Source: Pseudomonadota bacterium (GTDB lineage: Bacteria > Pseudomonadota > Gammaproteobacteria > Steroidobacterales > Steroidobacteraceae). From it: 45,000 nt of DNA. Shown here piece by piece: positions 33,998 through 40,828 of this stretch. Both the position numbers and the translations under genes were made by a program. A model generated the notes under the pieces. That model had not been told where the DNA came from, made no database searches, and saw only the letters and a list, made by a program, of their open reading frames with translations. Within the stretch, counting starts at the first letter, position 1. Each line of letters starts with the position of its first letter. Location of the stretch: positions 1 through 45,000 of the forward strand of contig JADJXW010000009.1 in NCBI GenBank assembly GCA_016720075.1. The letters run 5' to 3'.

Positions 33998-34975
33998 TCA
34001 GACGCTCAGGCGATCCAGCCACGCGCTAAGCAGATCAATCCACTGCGCCGATGGAGTGCCCGGTCTGCCCACGCCGAAGGCGTGCCCGCCTTCCTGCAGC
34101 AGATGGGCTTCCACTGGTCGCCGTGCAGTGCGCATGGCGGCCATCATGCGCAGCGAGTTTTCAACCGGAACCGCCTCGTCATCCATCGCATGACAGAGGA
34201 ACAGCGGCGTCGTGCTCGCATCGACGTGCAGTTCGGCTGAACGTCGGTCTATCTGCTCCGGCGTAGGTGAATCGCCAAGCAGCAGTTGGCGCGAGAGTCC
34301 ATGCGTGATGGGATCCCGCAGCGAGATCACCGGATAGATAAGGCCCGTGGCCCAGGGGCGCGCATCGAGCCGGTCAATGGCATCCGCTTCCGGGTATGCG
34401 TTTTCCGCATGGCGGGTGGCCAGCGTGGCTGCCAGATGCCCACCGGCGGAGAATCCCAGCGCGCCGACACGTGACGGGTCTATCCGGTATTCCGCGGCGC
34501 GCGAGCGGATCAGTCGCATGGCGCGCTGGGCATCCTGAAGCGGTACGTCGGAGCGCGCCGCCCAGCCTTCGCCCGGCAAGCGGTACGTCAGCACGAAAAC
34601 GGTGTAACCCCGTGCAGTGAGCCGCGGTGCCAGGTCGGCGCCTTCATTGACCACGGAGACAAACCAGTAGGCACCACCGGGCATCACCAGCAGCGAGCGG
34701 CCATTCGGTCGGGCCGGACGGAACACACGCAGTTCCGGCATGGAAACGCTGCGCGCATAGGAAGCGGGCCAGTCGCTGGGTGGCTGCGGCGCGGCGTAGG
34801 TTTCCGCGCCGGGTGGCATTCCCGTCCACAGGGGCAGTCGCTGGGCACGCTGCCAGTTTGTTGGCACGGGTAGGGCGGGCGGTGCAGGAGGCTCCGCCGC
34901 GCGGGAGGTCCGCGAGCTCGCCACAAGCAGGGCTGCACCCAGACCCAGAAGCTGCCTTCGATCGATATCGTGCAC
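33998..34975 (-). CDS. Exported alpha/beta-hydrolase, acetyl-xylan-esterase/BD-FAE type
   Basis: Protein of 325 residues with a twin-arginine-like leader (DRRQLLGLGAALLVASS), so it may use the Tat route. LLVMPGGAYWFVSVVNEGAD provides the oxyanion-hole loop, VGALGFSAGGHLAATLA the nucleophile Ser (GFSAGG), LFLCHAMDDEAVPVENSLRM the acid and QEGGHAFGVGR the base. This resembles BD-FAE and Axe-type carbohydrate esterases that remove acetyl or feruloyl groups. GTG 34975 is 2 bases from the upstream gene's stop, so the pair is one operon. It converges on the tannase gene with no space between stops. Confidence 0.85.
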   Translation of the reverse strand: MHDIDRRQLLGLGAALLVASSRTSRAAEPPAPPALPVPTNWQRAQRLPLWTGMPPGAETYAAPQPPSDWPASYARSVSMPELRVFRPARPNGRSLLVMPGGAYWFVSVVNEGADLAPRLTARGYTVFVLTYRLPGEGWAARSDVPLQDAQRAMRLIRSRAAEYRIDPSRVGALGFSAGGHLAATLATRHAENAYPEADAIDRLDARPWATGLIYPVISLRDPITHGLSRQLLLGDSPTPEQIDRRSAELHVDASTTPLFLCHAMDDEAVPVENSLRMMAAMRTARRPVEAHLLQEGGHAFGVGRPGTPSAQWIDLLSAWLDRLSV

Positions 34976-34977
34976 GG

Positions 34978-36066
34978 TCAGTTACTCCTGCGGTTGCCCA
35001 GATGCCGGTCGAAGAACCGCGCGATCACATCAAACACCTCGCGCGATTCGGGAACATCGACGTTGTAGAAGAAGCCATGGAACAGGCCTTCCCATACGTG
35101 CAATTCGGTTTCAACTCCAGCCTTCACCAGCAGGCCGTGCGTGTGGCTCGCGGCACTGAGATCGAAACCGCGCGTGCTGGTGATGACGAGGGTGGGCGGA
35201 AACTTCGCGAGCACTTCAATGGAACTGGCCGGCGCCACGAGAGGGTCGTTCGGCGAAGCGCCGGCGAAATAGGGCATCATCGCCGCGCCCAGCGCGCCGG
35301 CGTCGCGGCTTCGGGGTGGCGGGCGACCTTCGCCGAGGGGCAGCGTGAAGAAGGCCGAGTCACCGCCGAATCCGTTGCCCTCCAGGGAAAGGCCCGCGCA
35401 AAGCACGCCTGCAGCGCCAGGGCGGGGCAGCCCTTCCTTCTGGAACCACGCCAGGGCCATGCCGGTGAGCATGCCGCCTGCGGAACATCCGTAGATGCCG
35501 ATGTTCTCGGGCCTGTAGGTCTTCAGCAGTTCGCGATACACAGCCGCCACATCCTGGCTGGCGGCCGGATGCCTGTGCGCAGGCGCCTGGCGGTAATCGA
35601 GGCTGATGACGCGGATGCGCGCGATCGCGGACAGCGGTATGGATTCCAGTTCGGCGCATCCGGGCCAGCATCCCAGGAAGCCGCCGCCATGCAGGTTGAT
35701 GAGCACTCGCCGCCGGTTGGTCGAGGAGATGCCCGACTTCGGCCGGTAGTCGTACGCGTGGACCCCGCCAAGGGTCGTTTCGGTGCGCTCCACTGCATAG
35801 ATCTCGCGCTGGCGCCTGAGGTATCCGGCGATGAGGGCGGGGACGCCGTCTTCAGACGCGCTTGCCAGTAGCGCCGGGTCGGGCTTGAGGTGATCGCGCA
35901 GGTAACGGCGCGCCTCGGGACTGAGGAACGCGGAAGGAGGCACCGCGTGTGCCGGAACATGCACTGTGCCGTCGTCATCGATCTGCAGTGGCGGCGGCGG
36001 ATTCTGTGCTGCCGCGACACCCGCGCCAACCGTGGCGGCGAGCATTGCCCAAATCAATCGTCTCAT
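34978..36066 (-). CDS. Exported alpha/beta-hydrolase, hormone-sensitive-lipase family
   Basis: Protein of 362 residues. Signal peptide about 1-20 (ending VAAAQ). The HSL marker VLINLHGGGFLGCWPGC gives the HGGG oxyanion loop, NIGIYGCSAGGMLTGMAL the nucleophile, TSTRGFDLSAASHTHGLLVK the acid and WEGLFHGFFYNVD the base. HSL-family enzymes hydrolyse short-chain esters, including aromatic ones. It lies first in a two-gene unit with the alpha/beta-hydrolase at 33998 and is divergent from the SGNH hydrolase at 36118. The start at 36066 fits the signal peptide; the open frame upstream of it has no plausible start. Confidence 0.85.
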   Translation of the reverse strand: MRRLIWAMLAATVGAGVAAAQNPPPPLQIDDDGTVHVPAHAVPPSAFLSPEARRYLRDHLKPDPALLASASEDGVPALIAGYLRRQREIYAVERTETTLGGVHAYDYRPKSGISSTNRRRVLINLHGGGFLGCWPGCAELESIPLSAIARIRVISLDYRQAPAHRHPAASQDVAAVYRELLKTYRPENIGIYGCSAGGMLTGMALAWFQKEGLPRPGAAGVLCAGLSLEGNGFGGDSAFFTLPLGEGRPPPRSRDAGALGAAMMPYFAGASPNDPLVAPASSIEVLAKFPPTLVITSTRGFDLSAASHTHGLLVKAGVETELHVWEGLFHGFFYNVDVPESREVFDVIARFFDRHLGNRRSN

Positions 36067-36117
36067 GGGTGCGTTCCTGGTTTTGCCGGGGACAGGGAGC
36101 ACAAACGATTGCATGAT

Positions 36118-37005
36118 ATGGTCATGCCAATGAAATACGCACCTCAGCTCGCTCGGTTCGCGTTGGGTTCGCTGCTTTGCGTCGGCCTCTGGCCGCACGC
36201 CGACGCAGCCCAGCCCGTCGGACCAACCGGAATGGTCGAGCAGCCCTGCCCGCCGCCACTGCCCATGCCCGCTTCCGCGCACCGGCTGCTCGTGGACATG
36301 TTCATGCGGCCGCACGTGCTCGGCCCTGCCGATTTCACCGCGCTGATGGCCGACCGGAGCTTTGCCGACTACAACGGCGAGATGCGGCGCCGCGGCGCCA
36401 GCGACTGGGCCGGTTTGTGCCGGTATCAGGCCGCCAACGCCACGCAGAAGCCCGGCGCGGCTCGCGTGGTGTTCATCGGCGATTCCATCACGGAGAACTG
36501 GCTGCTGGCCGATCCGCAGTTCTTCACCGGTGTCGTGCTGAATCGCGGCATCGGCGCGCAGACATCCGCGCAGATTCTGGTTCGATTCCGCGCGGATGTG
36601 GTGGCGCTGCGTCCGGCCGCGGTGCACATCCTTGCGGGCACGAATGATGTCGCGGGCAACAATGGTCCCCTGCGCCCGGAGGACTTCCAGAACAACATCC
36701 AGTCCATGGCCGAGATCGCCAAGGCCAATGGAATCCGAGTGATCCTCGGCAGCATCCCGCCGTCGGCTGCCTTCAACTGGCAACCGGCGCTAAGGCCGGC
36801 GCCGCAGATCGCCGCACTGAATGACTGGCTGCGCGAGTATGCCCGGCGCAACGGGCACGGCTACATCGACTATCACCGCGAATTGCGTGGCGAGGGCGGC
36901 GAACTGAAGCCGGCCCTCGGCAACGACGGCGTGCATCCGAACCAGGATGGCTACGCCGTGATGAGGCGCGCGGCCGAGGCGGCGCTGGCCGGCGTGCTCC
37001 GCTAA
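36118..37005 (+). CDS. Exported SGNH/GDSL hydrolase
   Basis: Protein of about 295 residues. Signal peptide about 1-30 (LLCVGLWPHADAAQ). The SGNH blocks are VVFIGDSITENWL (Ser), VVLNRGIGAQTS (Gly), VHILAGTNDVAGNNG (Asn) and GNDGVHPNQDGYAVM (Asp and His). Family members are deacetylases or esterases acting on glycans; the block layout is close to the acetylesterase group. ATG 36118, 36124 and 36130 are all in frame; 36130 gives the most standard signal peptide, 36118 the longest. It overlaps the convergent esterase by 4 bases at its 3' end. Confidence 0.85.
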   Translation: MVMPMKYAPQLARFALGSLLCVGLWPHADAAQPVGPTGMVEQPCPPPLPMPASAHRLLVDMFMRPHVLGPADFTALMADRSFADYNGEMRRRGASDWAGLCRYQAANATQKPGAARVVFIGDSITENWLLADPQFFTGVVLNRGIGAQTSAQILVRFRADVVALRPAAVHILAGTNDVAGNNGPLRPEDFQNNIQSMAEIAKANGIRVILGSIPPSAAFNWQPALRPAPQIAALNDWLREYARRNGHGYIDYHRELRGEGGELKPALGNDGVHPNQDGYAVMRRAAEAALAGVLR

Positions 37006-37925
37006 CGCGAAGCGGGTTTCACGTGGCGGGCGAAGAAGCCGAAGACTTCCGGTTCGGCGCCCATGATGATGGTCCCGTGATCCAGCACCGGCTTCACGAT
37101 GAATTCGTGCGCAACCTTGAGTTGGTCCAGTCTTGCGCTGAAGTCGCGGATGCCGCCGATCAGCGTGTCCTTTTCACCCACGGCCAGCAGCAGCGGGATC
37201 TTCGTGATCCTGGATTGCTGGGTGACCTGCACATTGAACAGCGCCGGGGCGAGCATCGCCACGCCAGCCCAGATGTCCGGGTATTTTTCCGCCAGGTGAC
37301 GCGCGCCGCCGCCGCCCTGTGAGTGGCCGACGAGATAGATGCGGCGCTCGTCGATGTTGAACTCCCGGCGCACCAGATCGAGCACGTTCATGACGTCCTG
37401 CTCGCTGTAGGCCGTGACCTTGGCCGGGTCGGCCTCGGCCGTGCCGCCGACCAGCGGCGGCAGGACCCTGGGCATCGGTGGTGGTGGCGGTGCATTGGTG
37501 GCGCCAGCGGCCGGTGCGGCGCCGGCCGCGGGGCGGGGTGGGGCCTGCACGCCGAATCCCGCGCGGTTGTTGTAGCCGATGGCGCCCACCAGGATGTACC
37601 CGCCTTGTTCGGCCAGGTCCACCGCGGTGCCACGCACGAAGGTGAGCGTGGTGCCCGTGAAGCCACGCAGCGCGATGATCAGCGGCGCCGGGGTGTCCTT
37701 GCGGACCTTCGAAGAGACGAACACGGAGTAGGGCAGTTGCTCGCCGGTGGGCTGGAACGTGTAGTGCCTGATCTCCACGCCCTTCTCGGGCACGACTTCC
37801 GATCCGCCCCGGATGCCGGGGGGATAGACCTGAGGCGGTCGGCCGTCCTGCGCCAGCGCCAGCGCCGTGGGGAGCAGAAGCAGGGCTCCCAGCAGAATGT
37901 CCGTCGAGCGGGTGGAGCGGTTCAT
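37002..37925 (-). CDS. Exported alpha/beta-hydrolase, PHB-depolymerase/esterase-like
   Basis: Protein of 307 residues. Signal peptide about 1-26 (LLLLPTALALAQ). IIALRGFTGTTLTFVRGTAV forms the oxyanion side, YLVGHSQGGGGARHLAEKYP the nucleophile, LLAVGEKDTLIGG the acid and VLDHGTIIMG the base. A proline- and alanine-rich insert (PPRPAAGAAPAAGATNAPPP) lies before the nucleophile domain core. The fold and motif order match the second half of the fusion protein at 30177, which also has a Gly/Pro-rich insert at the same place, so the two are homologous. Control probably comes from the 115-base divergent region at 37926-38040. Confidence 0.84.
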   Translation of the reverse strand: MNRSTRSTDILLGALLLLPTALALAQDGRPPQVYPPGIRGGSEVVPEKGVEIRHYTFQPTGEQLPYSVFVSSKVRKDTPAPLIIALRGFTGTTLTFVRGTAVDLAEQGGYILVGAIGYNNRAGFGVQAPPRPAAGAAPAAGATNAPPPPPMPRVLPPLVGGTAEADPAKVTAYSEQDVMNVLDLVRREFNIDERRIYLVGHSQGGGGARHLAEKYPDIWAGVAMLAPALFNVQVTQQSRITKIPLLLAVGEKDTLIGGIRDFSARLDQLKVAHEFIVKPVLDHGTIIMGAEPEVFGFFARHVKPASR

Positions 37926-37974
37926 CTCGGGGTTCCCCCAGGGCCGGATCGGTGTGGTGACTCTAGCACGCGAC

Positions 37975-37988
37975 TGCAATCGGTTGCA
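37975..37988. promoter_or_regulatory. LacI-family-type operator in a divergent promoter region
   Basis: TGCAATCGGTTGCA matches the general LacI/GalR operator form TGnAAnCGnTTnCA at every fixed position. Its arms TGCAA and TTGCA are perfect. It lies in the 115-base gap between two divergent esterase genes. No LacI-type regulator is encoded in the window. Confidence 0.55.
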
Positions 37989-38040
37989 TACCGCGGCGTC
38001 GTGCGTATGCTTTGCCGGAAGGCGGATTCGGGGGAGCGTG

Positions 38041-39267
38041 ATGGGCAAGGCAATCATCCGTAGCGTGCTGGTCGTTGTCGCACTGGTGCTGTGTCGCCCC
38101 GGCGTGACGGCAGACCACTGGGTTGCGAGCTGGGGTACCGCGCAGCAACTGATGAAACCCGAGCGCGCCATTCCCTCCGCGCAGACTCCGCCCGCGAGGA
38201 TCGAGCGGCAGACGGTGCGCATGGTCGCCCGCCCGACAATTGCCGGTTCGCAAGTGCGTATCGCGCTGTCCAACTCCTTCGGTCATGGACCCGTGCGCAT
38301 TGATGCCGCGCAGTTAGCCCGGGCAGGTGCGAATGGCTCGATCCTTCCAGGCAGCGGCCGGTCGCTGACCTTCGGCGGGCGAACCTGGGTGGTGTTGCCG
38401 CCCGGCGCCCGCATCAGCAGTGATCCGGTCGCGTTTGATGTGCGCGCGCAGAGTGATCTGTCGGTGTCGCTCCATATCGAGGCCGATAGCGGACCCACGA
38501 CATCACATCCCATTGGCCTGCGTGGCGCATGGATGGCGCCGGGCAACCAGGTCATGGCCGAGAAACTGGAAGGCGCAACGCAGTTTCGCTCGTATCTGTG
38601 GCTGGACGGCATCGACGTGAACGCATCCCCGAGGGCCGCAGCCATCATCGCCTTCGGTGATTCGATCACCGATGGATTCTCGACCACGCCGGACGCGGAC
38701 ATGCCCTGGCCCTCCATCCTCGCGCGCCGGCTGGGAGCGCAACGCGGCATGGCGGCGCGGTCGGTGATCAACATGGGCATCTCCGGCAACCGGGTCTTGC
38801 GGGAAGGCGCGGGTTCCAGTGGCCTTGCACGCTTTGATCGCGATGTGCTCTCGCGGCCCGGCGCCCGCTGGGTGCTGCTGCTGCTGGGGATCAACGACAT
38901 TGGATTCAGCGCCATTCCCGGGCTGCCCGCCAGCGAGAAGGCCACCGCCGAGGACATCATCGCGGGCCACCAGATGCTGATTTCCCGTGCGCGGTTGCAC
39001 GGGCTTTCCATCATCGGCGCGACGCTCACGCCCTTCGAAGGCGTCAACACCTACACTGCAGCCGGCGAGCAGATGCGTCAGCAGGTGAACCAGTGGATTC
39101 GCAGCAGCGGCAGCTTCGATGCCGTGATCGATTTCGACCTGGCGACGCGTGACCCGGATCGTCCGACACGTCTGCGCCCGGAGTTCGACTCCGGGGACCA
39201 TATCCATCCCAACGATGCCGGCAATCGGGCCATGGCCGAAGCGGTGGACCTGAAACTGTTCCGTTGA
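38041..39267 (+). CDS. Exported SGNH/GDSL hydrolase, rhamnogalacturonan-acetylesterase-like
   Basis: Protein of 408 residues. Signal peptide about 1-24 (LVLCRPGVTADH). An N-terminal jelly-roll part (WVASWGTAQQ, VRIALSNSFGHGPVRIDAAQ) precedes the catalytic SGNH domain: IIAFGDSITDGFST (Ser), INMGISGNRVL (Gly), LLLLGINDIGF (Asn) and SGDHIHPNDAGNRAM (Asp and His). This two-part layout fits secreted GDSL esterases related to lipase_GDSL_2 enzymes. RBS GGGGGAG precedes ATG 38041. Eleven bases separate it from the ceramidase-like gene, so the two form an operon. Confidence 0.87.
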   Translation: MGKAIIRSVLVVVALVLCRPGVTADHWVASWGTAQQLMKPERAIPSAQTPPARIERQTVRMVARPTIAGSQVRIALSNSFGHGPVRIDAAQLARAGANGSILPGSGRSLTFGGRTWVVLPPGARISSDPVAFDVRAQSDLSVSLHIEADSGPTTSHPIGLRGAWMAPGNQVMAEKLEGATQFRSYLWLDGIDVNASPRAAAIIAFGDSITDGFSTTPDADMPWPSILARRLGAQRGMAARSVINMGISGNRVLREGAGSSGLARFDRDVLSRPGARWVLLLLGINDIGFSAIPGLPASEKATAEDIIAGHQMLISRARLHGLSIIGATLTPFEGVNTYTAAGEQMRQQVNQWIRSSGSFDAVIDFDLATRDPDRPTRLRPEFDSGDHIHPNDAGNRAMAEAVDLKLFR

Positions 39268-39278
39268 AGGAGCCCGTC

Positions 39279-40625
39279 ATGAAGAGGATGCTGATGAGCG
39301 CGTGTCTGGCATTGTCGGCCACGCTCTGCCTGCCGGCTGCCCAGCCGGCAGGCAACCCGGCCGAGCTGCGTGCCGGTGCCTCGCGTATCGACTACACGCC
39401 GCGCGACAGGTTGCCGTCGAATTTCAACGGTGTGCTCGACCCGATCCATGTCCGTTCGGTGGTGCTGGACAACGGTCGCACCCGGGTCGGACTGGTGGCG
39501 ATCGATGCCGGAGCGATGCCGACCGATCTGTATCGCAAGGTCAGCGCCCGGGCGGCAGAGGAATTGAAGATTCCCGCCAGCCAGCTGCTGATGTCCGCGA
39601 GCCACACGCACAGCGTGCCGTTCAGGCTCGACGGCAGCGTCGAGGAGATCATCCTGCGCAGCCTGCGCGAGTCGATCGCACGGCTGCAGCCGGCGCGCGT
39701 GTCCTGGGGTACCGGGGTTTCCCCTATCAACGTGAACCGTGATCGGGTGGATCCGAAGACCAATCGTTGGTGGGAAGGGCCGAATTACCTGGGCACCTCC
39801 GACAAGACTGTGGCCGTGGTGCGGATCGATACGCCGGCGGGCAAACCCATTGCCGTGTACTACAACTATGCCGTGCATGCCGTCATCCCCGGCACACTCG
39901 ACATGATCAGTGGCGACATCCCGGGCGCCGCCTCGCGCTATGTGGAGGAGTCTCTGGGTGACGATGCCGTGGCGCTGTTCACCAGCGGCGCCGCCGGCGA
40001 CCAGAATCCCATCTACTTCAACCAGACCTACGAACTGCGGGACATCCGCATCGCCGATTACGCCCAGCGCGGCCAGGACATCAGCAATGCCATGCCGCCG
40101 GGCGGGCAGGGCATGGATCGCAGCAATCCCCGGGTGAAGCTGCTGATGGACCAGCAGAAGCGCATCAACGAGACCCTGAGACAGATGCTGGGAGAGGAAG
40201 TGCTGCATGTGATGCGCGAGGGGCTCGAGCACTCCACCGGCGATGTCACCCTTCGCGGCGCGCAGGCCAGCACGTCGTGCCCCGCGCGCCAGCGAACCGA
40301 CCAGGGCAGGGCCGGCGTCGAAGGCAAGTACGTGGATGCTGGTGAGGTTGCGATCGGACTGGGCGCGCTGCGCATCGGCGATGTCTATATCGGCTCGGTG
40401 GATGGCGAGGTGTACAGCGCCATCGCCCAGCGCCTGAAGCGTGAGGCGCCCTTCAAGCACACGATGATGGCCACGCTCACCAACGGCATGGCCCAGACCG
40501 GTTACATACCCAGCGATGACGCTTTCGGTCGCAATGTGTTCACGGTGCTCAACTCGCGCCTCAAGCCGGGCTGCGCGGAGGCGGGCATCGTCAACGGGCT
40601 TGTCGGGTTGATGCGAGGGCTGTGA
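39279..40625 (+). CDS. Neutral/alkaline ceramidase-like exported hydrolase (N-terminal domain only)
   Basis: Protein of 448 residues with a signal peptide (about 1-20). Conserved ceramidase-N features are ELRAGASRIDYTPRDR, LVAIDAGAMPTDLYR, LLMSASHTHSVPF (zinc-site His pair), YNYAVHAVIPGTLDMISGDI (His and the GD-P turn) and FTSGAAGDQNPIY. Neutral ceramidases usually exceed 600 residues and carry a C-terminal immunoglobulin-like domain. This protein stops after the catalytic-like domain, as do many bacterial homologues of unknown substrate. RBS AAGGAG lies 7 bases before ATG 39279. Amide hydrolysis of a non-lipid substrate is possible; a fatty amide is the family's known target. Confidence 0.84.
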   Translation: MKRMLMSACLALSATLCLPAAQPAGNPAELRAGASRIDYTPRDRLPSNFNGVLDPIHVRSVVLDNGRTRVGLVAIDAGAMPTDLYRKVSARAAEELKIPASQLLMSASHTHSVPFRLDGSVEEIILRSLRESIARLQPARVSWGTGVSPINVNRDRVDPKTNRWWEGPNYLGTSDKTVAVVRIDTPAGKPIAVYYNYAVHAVIPGTLDMISGDIPGAASRYVEESLGDDAVALFTSGAAGDQNPIYFNQTYELRDIRIADYAQRGQDISNAMPPGGQGMDRSNPRVKLLMDQQKRINETLRQMLGEEVLHVMREGLEHSTGDVTLRGAQASTSCPARQRTDQGRAGVEGKYVDAGEVAIGLGALRIGDVYIGSVDGEVYSAIAQRLKREAPFKHTMMATLTNGMAQTGYIPSDDAFGRNVFTVLNSRLKPGCAEAGIVNGLVGLMRGL

Positions 40626-40731
40626 CCGCGTTTTCGCATATCGGCCCAGTTGGGGTTGGTCGACGGATGCGAATGAATTGCGTTGGGCGGCGAGTGCCTT
40701 CAGGCGGCAGTGTGCCTGTCTCGTCACGGAA

Positions 40732-40761
40732 CTGACGCGCAAGCCAACTCGGCGCTATTCT
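40732..40761 (+). promoter_or_regulatory. Predicted promoter of the TonB-dependent receptor
   Basis: CTGACG at 40732-40737 and TATTCT at 40756-40761, spaced by 18 bases, lie 68 bases before the receptor ATG. The match is moderate. Confidence 0.4.
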
Positions 40762-40774
40762 GGTTATGACAACG

Positions 40775-40802
40775 GCGCGCGGGCAACTCTGCCCGAACGC
40801 GC
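40775..40802 (+). promoter_or_regulatory. Leader hairpin or operator before the receptor
   Basis: GCGCG-CGGGCA-ACTC-TGCCCG-AA-CGCGC forms an 11-base-pair stem with a 2-base bulge and a 4-base loop in the predicted 5' leader. It ends 26 bases before the start codon. A regulator site or mRNA structure is possible; no T-run follows. Confidence 0.45.
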
Positions 40803-40828
40803 CAAAACTGCAAAGTTAAGGGGGAGTC

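Larger units (their letters stand above)
40626..40828. other. Intergenic gap upstream of the receptor gene
   Basis: A 203-base gap with no gene. It holds the candidate promoter at 40732-40761 and the inverted repeat at 40775-40802, then an AGGGGGAG ribosome-binding site before ATG 40829. Confidence 0.5.
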
